A DNA stretch of 64,000 nt from Pseudo-nitzschia pungens (Eukaryota > Bacillariophyta > Bacillariophyceae > Bacillariales > Bacillariaceae), in assembly GCA_037355855.1 (NCBI GenBank), contig CM074762.1, forward strand, positions 1,612,001 to 1,676,000. Direction: 5' to 3'. This document shows positions 46,463-60,000 of this stretch, in pieces. How positions within the stretch are numbered: the first letter of the stretch is position 1; the number at the start of each line of letters is the position of its first letter. The notes under the pieces were generated by a model. That model saw only the letters and a program-made list of their open reading frames with translations. It was not told the origin of the DNA and did not search any database. The position numbers and the translations under genes were made by a program.

Positions 46463-48050
46463 CTACTTCACTCCATATATTGGAATATTCACATCGTTGG
46501 GAATAGGACCAGAAATTTTATTTCCACCTTCATTTTCATTTTTTTAAAAAGGTTAGGATGAGAGAACTACCATGAGCATTCACTAAACGCAGAGTATCGA
46601 ATATGGTTAGCTTTAAAAACACCCAATTGAATCCTACTTACTCAAATCCAATGAAAACAAATTGGTGAGCAACCCAATTTCAGTTGGAATGGTTCCAGTG
46701 AAGATATTGCCATCTGAAGTAATGAAAAATAGACAATATTAATGATTAGAATCAAATTGCATTGCATAACCTGTCATATGAGTTCAATATCAGAACAAAT
46801 AATATACATACCCAACCATAACTCAAATAAGTTTGTCAACAACCCAATCTCACTTGGAATGGTTCCTTTCAAGTGATTATTGTCTGTATTATTTGAAAAA
46901 CGATCAAAAACTCAGGTTAGACTCCAATGATTATGAAAACTACAATCAGACAGAAGTCTTCCACATGCTTGTCCTACGTACTCAATCCCAGAGCAGTCAG
47001 CTGAGTCAGTTGCCCGATTTCACTAGGAATGTAACCAGTGAAGTCATTATTAGCTTCAACAGTGATCACAAAAGTTGACAATGGTTAGATTTTGCTGTCC
47101 AGATGTTACCAAATGACGTGAATTGGTCAGCGCACAAAGAGTCCACTTACAAAAATCAATCGAGGTTAAGCTTGACAACATCCCAATCTCGGTTGGAATA
47201 GTTCCACTAAATGAGTTATCATCTGCAACAGTATCAATATCAAAATGAAGAAGTTGATGAGATTCAAACTCATGCATAAAACTGTGACGCAAAACAATCA
47301 AAAGTGTTGCGTACCGAACTCCAAAAAAGTCAAGTTTACCAACAACCCAACCTCACTTGGAATGCTTCCAGAAAAATTGTTGAATGCTGAAACGACAATG
47401 AAAGTAGATAACTTCAATGAGAATTTATTGCCAATTTGAACCTAAAATGATATGTCACAAACCTCAATCAACATTTGCACATACCCACACCCAACTCATT
47501 TAAGTTACTCAGAGACCAAATATCACTTGGTAATCTGCCACTAAGAGAGTTCTGACCTGTTAGTTTGAAGAAAATACAATGATATGAGACCTGATCAGAA
47601 CATAAAAACAAAATAAAGCGAAACTCATATTATTGTAAAACAACCAAACATACCCAAATGCAAATTCTTCAACTTTGTTAACATCCCCATCTGGCTTGGA
47701 ATTAAACCACTTAGATTGTTGTTGTCTGCAAACATATACCACAAGAAGTAAGCATTTCATGAGGACAAAAATAGTATCTTGAAGATGCAAAGAAAAGGAA
47801 AAATATGTTTAACGTACTTGAGTAAAAACCTTGAACATCGGTAAGAAGTCCAACCTCACTTGGGATCATTCCAGTCAAACTGTTATCATCTACGATTCCG
47901 AACAGGAGGAACAAAGGTTAGCAGTTGTTAATGGCACAGCTTCAAAAAAAATCAAAAGCTATGTTTTATTCCACGTACAGTAATCAATAATTGACAAGTC
48001 AGAGAGGTAGCCAATTGCAGTTGGAATGCCTCCAGTGAGCCCTTTACCAG
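46463..48050 (-). other. One-LRR-per-exon array of gene B
   Basis: Exons 48050-47979, 47889-47818, 47725-47654, 47556-47485, 47386-47315, 47222-47151, 47053-46982, 46883-46812 and 46713-46642 are each exactly 72 nt and phase 1-1, so any one can be skipped or duplicated without a frameshift. Each encodes one 24-residue plant-type LRR (IPSEIG core). Introns are 81-114 nt with GTA donors. The last exon (46527-46463) holds a half-repeat and the stop. Confidence 0.85.
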
Positions 48051-51000
48051 CTGATAAACAACATGAAATAGAAACTGTGAGCAAAACTAAAAGATTAGAA
48101 AATAGACATCTTTCTGTGAAAAATCACATACCTGCGACCAAAACTGAGTCCCCTTCAAGATATTCTAAAAGCTTTCGATAAGTTTCCTGCTTGGAATGTT
48201 TGGACTCTGAAAGGCGCCTATATGGTCCACCTGCAGATGGAGCATCAGAAGGAGCTTCAGTAGGTAGCGGAGTGAAGGTTGGAAGTTGGCTTGGCGGTGC
48301 ACTGGGCATTTCGCTTGGCTTTTCACTTTCACTTGGGTTAACACTGGGCTTCTCACTTGGCTTCATGCTTGGCTCCACGCTTGGCTCCACGCTTGGCTCC
48401 AAGCTTGGCTCCGCGCTTGGCTCCACGCTTGGCTTCAGGCTTGGCTTCAGGCTTGGCTTCAGGCTTGGCTTCAGGCTTGGCTTCAGGCTTGGCTTCAGGC
48501 TTGGCTTCAGGCTTGGCTTCAGGCTTAGCTTCAGGCTTGGCTCCACGCTTGGCTCCACGCTTGGCTTCAGGCTTGGCTTCAGGCTTGGCTTCAGGCTTGG
48601 CTTCAGGCTTGGCTTCAGGCTTGGCTTCAGGCTTGGCTTCAGGCTTGGTTTCAGGCTTGGCTTCAGGCTTGGTTTCAGGCTTGGCTTCAGGCTTGGCTTC
48701 AGGCTTGGCTCCACGCTTGGCTTCAGGCTTGGCTTCAGGCTTGGCTTCAGGCTTGGCTCCACGCTTGGCTTCAGGCTTGGCTTCAGGCTTGGCTTCAGGC
48801 TTGGCTTCAGGCTTGGCTTCAGGCTTGGCTTCAGGCTTGGCTTCAGGCTTGGCTTCAGGCTTGGCTTCAGGCTTGGCTTCAGGCTTGGCTCCACGCTTGG
48901 CTTCAGGCTTGGCTTCAGGCTTGGCTTCAGGCTTGGCTTCAGGCTTGGCTTCAGGCTTGGCTCCACGCTTGGCTTCAGGCTTGGCTTCAGGCTTGGCTTC
49001 AGGCTTGGCTCCACGCTTGGCAACTGGCTTGGCAACTGGCTTGGAACCTGGCTTGGCAACTGACTTGGCAACTGACTTGGCAACTGGCTTGGAACCTGGC
49101 TTGGCAACTGACTTGGCAACTGGCTTGGCAACTGGCTTGGCAACTGGCTTGGCAACTGGCTTGGCACCTGGCTTGGCAACTGGCTTGGCAACTGGCTTGG
49201 CAACTGGCTTGGCAACTGGCTTGGAACCTGGCTTGGTACCTCACTGGGCCTCTCACTTGGTGCCTCACTGGGCCTCTCACTTGGTGCCTCACTGGGCCTC
49301 TCACTTGGTGCCTCACTTGGCAACTGGCTTGGAACCTGGCTTGGTACCTCACTGGGCCTCTCACTTGGTGCCTCACTTGGCAACTGGCTTGGCACCTGGC
49401 TTGGTACCTCACTGGGCATCTCACTTGGTGCCTCACTTGGCAACTGGCTTGGCACCTGGCTTGGTACCTCACTTGGGATTTCACTTGGTGCCTCACTTGG
49501 CAACTGGCTTGGCAACTGGCTTGGCACCTGGCTGGGTACCTCACTGGGCATCTCACTTGGTGCCTCACTTGGCAACTGGCTTGGCACCTGGCTTGGTACC
49601 TCACTGGGGATCTCACTTGGTGCCTCACTTGGTGCCTCACTTGGCAACTGGCTTGGAACCTGGCTTGGTACCTCACTGGGCATCTCACTTGGTGCCTCAC
49701 TTGGCAACTGGCTTGGCACCTGGCTTGGTACCTCACTGGGCATCTCACTTGGTGCCTCACTTGGCAACTGGCTTGGCACCTGGCTTGGTACCTCACTTGG
49801 GATCTCACTTGGTGCCTCACTTGGCAACTGGCTTGGCAACTGGCTTGGCACCTGGCTGGGTACCTCACTGGGCATCTCACTTGGTGCCTCACTTGGCAAC
49901 TGGCTTGGCACCTGGCTTGGTACCTCACTGGGGATCTCACTTGGTGCCTCACTTGGCAACTGGCTTGGCAACTGGCTTGGAACCTGGCTTGGTACCTCAC
50001 TGGGCCTCTCACTTGGTGCCTCACTGGGCCTCTCACTTGGTGCCTCACTTGGCAACTGGCTTGGCAACTGGCTTGGAACCTGGCTTGGTACCTCACTGGG
50101 CCTCTCACTTGGTGCCTCACTTGGTAACTGGCTTGGCAACTGGCTTGGCAACTGGCTTGGCACCTGGCTTGGTACCTCACTGGGCATCTCACTTGGTGCC
50201 TCACTTGGAACCTGGCTTGGAACTTGGCTTGGAACCTGGCTTGGCACATGGCTTGGAACCTGGCTTGGCACATGGCTTGGAACCTGGCTTGGTACCTCAC
50301 TGGGCATCTCACTTGGTGCCTCACTTGGCACATGGCTTGGCACGTGGCTTGGCACCTGACTTGGAACCTGGCTTGGCACCTGACTTGGAACTTGACTTGG
50401 CACCTGACTTGGAACTTGACTTGGCACCTGGCTTGGCAACTGGCTTGGAACCTGGCTTGGCACCTGGCTTGGAACTTGACTTGGAACTTGGCTTGGAACA
50501 TGGCTTGGCACCTGGCTTGGCACCTGGCTTGGAACCTCACTTGGCACCTGGCTTGGCACCTGGCTTGGAACTTGACTTGGCACCTGGCTTGGAACCTGGC
50601 TTGGAACCTGACTTGGCACCTGGCTTGGAACTTGGCTTGGCACTTGGCTTGGAACCTGGCTAGGCACCTCACTGGGCATCATACTTGGTGCCTCACTTGG
50701 CAGGTGGCTTGGCAGGTGGCTTGGCAGGTGGCTTGGCAGGTGGCTTGGCAGGTGGCTTGGCACCTGGCTTGGCACCTGGCTTGGCACCTGGCTTGGCACC
50801 TGGCTTGGTACCTCACTGGGCATCTCACTGGGCATCTCACTGGGCATCTCACTGGGCATCTCACTGGGCATCTCACTGGGCATCTCACTGGGCATCTCAC
50901 TGGGCATCTCACTTGGTGCCTCACTTGGTGCCTCACTTGGTGCCTCACTTGGTGCCTCACTTGGTGCCTCACTTGGTGCCTCACTTGGTGCCTCACTTGG

Positions 51001-54000
51001 TGCCTCACTTGGTGCCTCACTTGGTGCCTCACTTGGTGCCTCACTTGGTGCCTCACTTGGTGCCTCACTTGGTGCCTCACTTGGTGCCTCACTTGGTGCC
51101 TCACTTGGTGCCTCACTTGGTGCCTCACTTGGTGCCTCACTTGGTGCCTCACTTGGTGCCTCACTTGGTGCCTCACTTGGCAACTGGCTTGGCAACTGGC
51201 TTGGCACCTGGCTTGGTACCTCACTGGGCATCTCACTTGGTGCCTCACTTGGCAACTGGCTTGGCACCTGGCTTGGTACCTCACTTGGGATCTCACTTGG
51301 TGCCTCACTTGGCAACTGGCTTGGCAACTGGCTTGGCACCTGGCTGGGTACCTCACTGGGCATCTCACTTGGTGCCTCACTTGGCAACTGGCTTGGCACC
51401 TGGCTTGGTACCTCACTGGGGATCTCACTTGGTGCCTCACTTGGCAACTGGCTTGGCAACTGGCTTGGAACCTGGCTTGGTACCTCACTGGGCCTCTCAC
51501 TTGGTGCCTCACTGGGCCTCTCACTTGGTGCCTCACTTGGCAACTGGCTTGGCAACTGGCTTGGAACCTGGCTTGGTACCTCACTGGGCCTCTCACTTGG
51601 TGCCTCACTTGGTAACTGGCTTGGCAACTGGCTTGGCAACTGGCTTGGCACCTGGCTTGGTACCTCACTGGGCATCTCACTTGGTGCCTCACTTGGAACC
51701 TGGCTTGGAACTTGGCTTGGAACCTGGCTTGGCACATGGCTTGGAACCTGGCTTGGCACATGGCTTGGAACCTGGCTTGGTACCTCACTGGGCATCTCAC
51801 TTGGTGCCTCACTTGGCACATGGCTTGGCACGTGGCTTGGCACCTGACTTGGAACCTGGCTTGGCACCTGACTTGGAACTTGACTTGGCACCTGACTTGG
51901 AACTTGACTTGGCACCTGGCTTGGCAACTGGCTTGGAACCTGGCTTGGCACCTGGCTTGGAACTTGACTTGGAACTTGGCTTGGAACATGGCTTGGCACC
52001 TGGCTTGGCACCTGGCTTGGAACCTCACTTGGCACCTGGCTTGGCACCTGGCTTGGAACTTGACTTGGCACCTGGCTTGGAACCTGGCTTGGAACCTGAC
52101 TTGGCACCTGGCTTGGAACTTGGCTTGGCACTTGGCTTGGAACCTGGCTAGGCACCTCACTGGGCATCATACTTGGTGCCTCACTTGGCAGGTGGCTTGG
52201 CAGGTGGCTTGGCAGGTGGCTTGGCAGGTGGCTTGGCAGGTGGCTTGGCAGGTGGCTTGGCACCTGGCTTGGCACCTGGCTTGGCACCTGGCTTGGTACC
52301 TCACTGGGCATCTCACTGGGCATCTCACTGGGCATCTCACTGGGCATCTCACTGGGCATCTCACTGGGCATCTCACTGGGCATCTCACTGGGCATCTCAC
52401 TTGGTGCCTCACTTGGTGCCTCACTTGGTGCCTCACTTGGTGCCTCACTTGGTGCCTCACTTGGTGCCTCACTTGGTGCCTCACTTGGTGCCTCACTTGG
52501 TGCCTCACTTGGTGCCTCACTTGGTGCCTCACTTGGTGCCTCACTTGGTGCCTCACTTGGTGCCTCACTTGGTGCCTCACTTGGTGCCTCACTTGGTGCC
52601 TCACTTGGTGCCTCACTTGGTGCCTCACTTGGCAACTGGCTTGGCAACTGGCTTGGCAACTGGCTTGGAACCTGGCTTGGTACCTCACTGGGCCTCTCAC
52701 TTGGTGCCTCACTTGGCAACTGGCTTGGCAACTGGCTTGGCACTTCGCTTGGAACCTGACTTGGAACTTGACTTGGCACCTGGCTTGGCACCTGGCTTGG
52801 CACCGCACTGGGCATCTCACTTGGTGCCTCACTTGGCAACTGGCTAGGAACCTGGCTTGGTACCTCACTGGGCATCTCACTTGGCAACTGGCTTGGCACC
52901 TGACTTGGAACTTGACTTGGCACCTGGCTTGGCAACTGGCTTGGAACCTGGCTTGGCACCTCACTGGGCATCTCACTTGGTGCCTCACTTGGCAACTGGC
53001 TAGGAACCTGGCTTGGTACCTCACTGGGCATCTCACTTGGTGCCTCACTTGGCACATGGCTTGGAACCTGGCTTGGTACCTCACTGGGCACCATACTTGG
53101 TGCCTCACTTGGCACGTGGCTTGGCACGTGGCTTGGCACCTGGCTTGGAACTTGGCTTGGAACTTGGCTTGGAACTTGACTTGGAACATGGCTTGGCACC
53201 TGACTTGGTACATGGCTTGGAACTTGGCTTGGAACTTGGCTTGGCACATGGCTTGGAACCTGGCTTGGAACCTCACTGGGCATCATACTTGGTGCCTCAC
53301 TTGGCACGTGGCTTGGAACTTGGCTTGGCACTTGGCTTGGAACCTGGCTTGGCACCTGGCTTGGTACCTCACTGGGCATCTCACTTGGTGCCTCACTTGG
53401 TGCCTCACTTGGAACCTGGCTTGGAACTTGGCTTGGAACCTGGCTTGGAACATGGCTTGGAACCTGGCTTGGTACCTCACTGGGCATCTCACTTGGTGCC
53501 TCACTTGGCACATGGCTTGGGACGTGGCTTGGCACCTGACTTGGAACCTGGCTTGGCACCTGGCTTGGCACCTGGCTTGGCACCTGGCTTGGCACCTGGC
53601 TTGGCACCTGGCTTGGCACCTGACTTGGCACGTGGCTTGGAACCTGGCTTCGCACTTGGCTTGGAACCTGGCTTGGAACCTGGCTTGGTACCTCACTGGG
53701 CATCTCACTTGGTGCCTCACTTGGTGCCTCACTTGGAACCTGGCTTGGAACTTCGCTTGGCACTTGGCTTGGCACATGGCTTGGAACCTGGCTTGGTACC
53801 TCACTGGGCATCATACTTGGTGCCTCACTTGGCACCTGGCTTGGAACTTGGCTGGGAACCTGGCTTGGCACTTGGCTTGGAACCTGGCTTGGCACCTGAC
53901 TTGGCACCTGGCTTGGAAGTTGGCTTGGCACTTGGCTTGGAACCTGGCTTGGTACCTGACTTGGCACCTGGCTTGGAACCTGGCTTGGAACCTGGCTTGG

Positions 54001-57000
54001 AACCTGGCTTGGAACCTGGCTTGGCACCTGACTTGGCACCTGGCTTGGAACTTGGCTTGGCACCTGGCTTGGAATTTGGCTTGGCACCTGACTTGGCACC
54101 TGGCTTGGAACTTGGCTTGGAATCTGGCTTGGAACCTGACTTGGCACCTGGCTTGGAACTTGGCTTGGAACCTGGCTTGGCACCTGACTTGGCACCTGGC
54201 TTGGAACCTGGCTTGGAACCTGGCTTGGCACCTGACTTGGCACCTGGCTTGGAACTTGGCTTGGCACCTGGCTTGGAATTTGGCTTGGAATTTGGCTTGG
54301 CACCTGACTTGGCACCTGGCTTGGAACTTGGCTTGGAACCTGGCTTGGCACCTGACTTGGCACCTGGCTTGGAACCTGGCTTGGAACCTGGCTTGGAACC
54401 TGAATTGGAACCTGACTTGGAACTTGACTTGGCACCTGGCTTGGAACCTGGCTTGGCACCTGACTTGGAACTTGACTTGGCACCTGGCTTGGAACCTGGC
54501 TTGGCACCTGGCTTGGCACCTGACTTGGAACTTGGCTTGGAATCTGGCTTGGAACCTGACTTGGAACCTGGCTTGGAACCTGGCTTGGCACCTGACTTGG
54601 AACCTGGCTTGGCACCTGGCTTGGAACCTGGCTCGGCACCTGACTTGGCACCTGGCTTGGAACTTGGCTGGGAACCTGGCTTGGCACCTGGCTTGGAACC
54701 TGGCTTGGAACTTGGCTTGGCACCTGGCTTGGAATTTGGCTTGGCACCTGACTTGGAACCTGGCTCGGCACCTGACTTGGCACCTGGCTTGGAACTTGGC
54801 TGGGAACCTGGCTTGGCACCTGGCTTGGAACCTGGCTTGGAACTTGGCTTGGCACCTGGCTTGGAATTTGGCTTGGCACCTGACTTGGCACCTGGCTTGG
54901 AACTTGGCTTGGAATCTGGCTTGGAACCTGGCTTGGAACCTGGCTTGGAACCTGGCTTGGAACCTGGCTTGGAACCTGACTTGGAACTTGACTTGGCACC
55001 TGGCTTGGAACCTGGCTTGGCACCTGACTTGGAACTTGACTTGGCACCTGGCTTGGAACCTGGCTTGGCACCTGGCTTGGCACCTGACTTGGCACCTGGC
55101 TTGGCACCTGACTTGGAACCTGACTTGGAACCTGGCTTGGAACCTGGCTTGGCACCTGACTTGGAACCTGGCTTGGCACCTGGCTTGGAACCTGGCTCGG
55201 CACCTGACTTGGCACCTGGCTTGGAACTTGGCTGGGAACCTGGCTTGGCACCTGGCTTGGAACCTGGCTTGGAACTTGGCTTGGCACCTGGCTTGGAATT
55301 TGGCTTGGCACCTGACTTGGCACCTGGCTTGGAACTTGGCTTGGAATCTGGCTTGGAACCTGGCTTGGAACCTGGCTTGGAACCTGGCTTGGAACTTGGC
55401 TTGGAACCTGGCTTGGCACCTGACTTGGCACCTGGCTTGGAACCTGGCTTGGCACTTGGCTTGGCACCTGACTTGGCACCTGGCTTGGAACTTGGCTTGG
55501 CACCTGGCTTGGAATTTGGCTTGGCACCTGGCTTGGAACCTGGCTTGGAACCTGGCTTGGCACCTGACTTGGAACTTGGCTTGGAATCTGGCTTGGAACC
55601 TGACTTGGAACCTGGCTTGGAACCTGGCTTGGAACCTGGCTTGGCACCTGACTTGGCACCTGGCTTGGAACTTGGCTTGGCACCTGGCTTGGAATTTGGC
55701 TTGGCACCTGGCTTGGAACCTGGCTTGGCACCTGGCTTGGCACCTGGCTTGGAACCTGGCTTGGCACTTGGCTTGGAACCTGGCTTGGAACCTGGCTTGG
55801 TACCTCACTGGGCATCTCACTTGGTGCCTCACTTGGTGCCTCACTTGGAACCTGGCTTGGAACTTCGCTTGGCACTTGGCTTGGCACATGGCTTGGAACC
55901 TGGCTTGGTACCTCACTGGGCATCATACTTGGTGCCTCACTTGGCACCTGGCTTGGAACTTGGCTGGGAACCTGGCTTGGCACTTGGCTTGGAACCTGGC
56001 TTGGCACCTGACTTGGCACCTGGCTTGGAAGTTGGCTTGGCACTTGGCTTGGAACCTGGCTTGGTACCTGACTTGGCACCTGGCTTGGAACCTGGCTTGG
56101 AACCTGGCTTGGAACCTGGCTTGGAACCTGGCTTGGCACCCGACTTGGCACCTGGCTTGGAACTTGGCTTGGCACCTGGCTTGGAATTTGGCTTGGCACC
56201 TGACTTGGCACCTGGCTTGGAACTTGGCTTGGAATCTGGCTTGGAACCTGACTTGGCACCTGGCTTGGAACTTGGCTTGGAACCTGGCTTGGCACCTGAC
56301 TTGGCACCTGGCTTGGAACCTGGCTTGGCACCTGACTTGGCACCTGGCTTGGAACTTGGCTTGGCACCTGGCTTGGAATTTGGCTTGGAATTTGGCTTGG
56401 CACCTGACTTGGCACCTGGCTTGGAACTTGGCTTGGAACCTGGCTTGGCACCTGACTTGGCACCTGGCTTGGAACCTGGCTTGGAACCTGGCTTGGAACC
56501 TGACTTGGAACTTGACTTGGCACCTGGCTTGGAACCTGGCTTGGCACCTGACTTGGAACTTGACTTGGCACCTGGCTTGGAACCTGGCTTGGCACCTGGC
56601 TTGGCACCTGACTTGGCACCTGGCTTGGCACCTGACTTGGAACCTGACTTGGAACCTGGCTTGGAACCTGGCTTGGCACCTGACTTGGAACCTGGCTTGG
56701 CACCTGGCTTGGAACCTGGCTCGGCACCTGACTTGGCACCTGGCTTGGAACTTGGCTGGGAACCTGGCTTGGCACCTGGCTTGGAACCTGGCTTGGAACT
56801 TGGCTTGGCACCTGGCTTGGAATTTGGCTTGGCACCTGACTTGGCACCTGGCTTGGAACTTGGCTTGGAATCTGGCTTGGAACCTGGCTTGGAACCTGGC
56901 TTGGCACCTGACTTGGCACCTGGCTTGGAACTTGGCTTGGCACCTGACTTGGCACCTGGCTTGGAACTTGGCTTGGCACCTGGCTTGGAATTTGGCTTGG

Positions 57001-60000
57001 CACCTGACTTGGCACCTGGCTTGGAACCTGGCTTGGCACCTGGCTTGGAACCTGGCTTGGAACCTGACTTGGAACTTGGCTTGGAACCTGGCTTGGCACC
57101 TGACTTGGCACCTGGCTTGGAACCTGGCTTGGCACTTGGCTTGGAACCTGGCTTGGAACCTGGCTTGGCACCTGACTTGGCACCTGGCTTGGAACCTGGC
57201 TTGGCACCTGACTTGGCACCTGGCTTGGAACTTGGCTTGGCACCTGGCTTGGAATTTGGCTTGGCACCTGACTTGGCACCTGGCTTGGAACTTGGCTTGG
57301 AATCTGGCTTGGAACCTGACTTGGCACCTGGCTTGGAACTTGGCTTGGAACCTGGCTTGGCACCTGACTTGGCACCTGGCTTGGAACTTGGCTTGGCACC
57401 TGGCTTGGAATTTGGCTTGGCACCTGACTTGGCACCTGGCTTGGAACCTGGCTTGGCACCTGACTTGGAACCTGGCTTGGAACTTGGCTTGGCACCTGGC
57501 TTGGAATTTGGCTTGGCACCTGGCTTGGAATTTGGCTTGGAATTTGGCTTGGCACCTGACTTGGCACCTGGCTTGGAACTTGGCTTGGAACCTGGCTTGG
57601 CACCTGACTTGGCACCTGGCTTGGAACCTGACTTGGCACCTGGCTTGGAACCTGGCTTGGAACCTGGCTTGGAACCTGGCTTGGCACCTGACTTGGCACC
57701 TGGCTTGGAACTTGGCTTGGCACCTGGCTTGGAATTTGGCTTGGCACCTGGCTTGGAACCTGGCTTGGCACCTGGCTTGGCACCTGACTTGGAACCTGGC
57801 TTGGCACTTGGCTTGGAACCTGGCTTGGAACCTGGCTTGGAACCTGGCTTGGCACCTGACTTGGCACCTGGCTTGGAACTTGGCTTGGCACCTGGCTTGG
57901 AATTTGGCTTGGCACCTGACTTGGCACCTGGCTTGGAACTTGGCTTGGAATCTGGCTTGGAACCTGACTTGGCACCTGGCTTGGAACTTGGCTTGGAACC
58001 TGGCTTGGCACCTGACTTGGAACCTGGCTTGGCACCTGGCTTGGAACCTGGCTTGGGACCTGACTTGGCACCTGGCTTGGAACCTGGCTTGGAACTTGGC
58101 TTGGAACCTGGCTTGGCACCTGACTTGGCACCTGGCTTGGAACCTGGCTTGGCACTTGGCTTGGAACCTGGCTTGGAACCTGGCTTGGCACCTGACTTGG
58201 CACCTGGCTTGGAACCTGGCTTGGCACCTGACTTGGCACCTGGCTTGGAACTTGGCTTGGCACCTGGCTTGGAATTTGGCTTGGCACCTGACTTGGCACC
58301 TGGCTTGGAACTTGGCTTGGAATCTGGCTTGGAACCTGACTTGGCACCTGGCTTGGAACTTGGCTTGGAACCTGGCTTGGCACCTGACTTGGCACCTGGC
58401 TTGGAACTTGGCTTGGCACCTGGCTTGGAATTTGGCTTGGCACCTGACTTGGCACCTGGCTTGGAACTTGGCTTGGAATCTGGCTTGGAACCTGACTTGG
58501 CACCTGGCTTGGAACTTGGCTTGGAACCTGGCTTGGCACCTGACTTGGAACTTGGCTTGGAACCTGGCTTGGCGCCTGACTTGGAACCTGGCTTGGCACC
58601 TGACTTGGCACCTGGCTTGGAACTTGGCTTGGAACCTGGCTTGGCACCTGACTTGGCACCTGGCTTGGAACCTGACTTGGCACCTGGCTTGGAACCTGAC
58701 TTGGCACCTGGCTTGGAACTTGGCTGGGAACCTGGCTTGGCACCTGGCTTGGAACCTGGCTTGGCACCTGACTTGGAACCTGGCTTGGCACCTGACTTGG
58801 CACCTGGCTTGGAACTTGGCTGGGAACCTGGCTTGGCACCTGGCTTGGAACCTGGCTTGGAACCTGGCTTGGAACCTGGCTTGGAACCTGGCTTGGCACC
58901 TGACTTGGCACCTGGCTTGGAACTTGGCTTGGCACCTGGCTTGGAATTTGGCTTGGCACCTGACTTGGCACCTGGCTTGGAACTTGGCTTGGAATCTGGC
59001 TTGGAACCTGACTTGGCACCTGGCTTGGAACTTGGCTTGGAACCTGGCTTGGCACCTGACTTGGAACCTGGCTTGGCACCTGGCTTGGAACCTGGCTTGG
59101 GACCTGACTTGGCACCTGGCTTGGAACCTGGCTTGGAACTTGGCTTGGAACCTGGCTTGGCACCTGACTTGGCACCTGGCTTGGAACCTGGCTTGGCACT
59201 TGGCTTGGAACCTGGCTTGGAACCTGGCTTGGCACCTGACTTGGCACCTGGCTTGGAACCTGGCTTGGCACCTGACTTGGCACCTGGCTTGGAACTTGGC
59301 TTGGCACCTGGCTTGGAATTTGGCTTGGCACCTGACTTGGCACCTGGCTTGGAACTTGGCTTGGAATCTGGCTTGGAACCTGACTTGGCACCTGGCTTGG
59401 AACTTGGCTTGGAACCTGGCTTGGCACCTGACTTGGCACCTGGCTTGGAACTTGGCTTGGCACCTGGCTTGGAATTTGGCTTGGCACCTGACTTGGCACC
59501 TGGCTTGGAACTTGGCTTGGAATCTGGCTTGGAACCTGACTTGGCACCTGGCTTGGAACTTGGCTTGGAACCTGGCTTGGCACCTGACTTGGAACTTGGC
59601 TTGGAACCTGGCTTGGCGCCTGACTTGGAACCTGGCTTGGAACCTCACTTGGCACCTGACTGTCCATGGATAATGCTTTTACCATTTTGATATTTCCAGC
59701 ACGCTCCATGAGCTTCATGAATGCTTCCTCTTGTAAAAGTGTAGATTGCATTTGTTTCTGTATATTATTTGGCTTTATTGGTGTAGAAGGAGGTGAAGTC
59801 ATTATCAAACTCATATCGACGCAAGTTTGTGTCGCTACACAAGGTCGAGAACTGATTGTACCTTTTACTTGTATTTGAAAGCCAGTGAAGTGATGAAAGC
59901 TATAACCACCACCCACAACCCCGGTGTAATAACCTTTGCCCTTAATTTGGATTCTTTGTTCTTGTAAAAGACGACTTGAGGTGTCGGAAAAATCAATAGA

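Larger units (their letters stand above)
48220..59657 (-). repeat. 11.4-kb array of 12-bp PSxx codon units in gene B
   Basis: Around 950 units. In protein order: VPSQ/IPSQ (59657 to ~53820), mixed [13 protein letters not shown] and EMPSE (~53820 to 49250), QLPSQ (~49240-49020), LKPS with occasional VEPS (49018-48357), and a mixed Glu/Lys tail. No frame on either strand meets a stop codon over long stretches, a side effect of the unit sequence. Confidence 0.92.

Noticed and set aside
48357..59690. Very long plus-strand open frames rich in LAWN, GLAPGLE or LASG
   Set aside because: They are mirror frames of the PS repeat array of gene B, which lacks stops on all frames. They have no conserved flanking domain, start context or splice structure.
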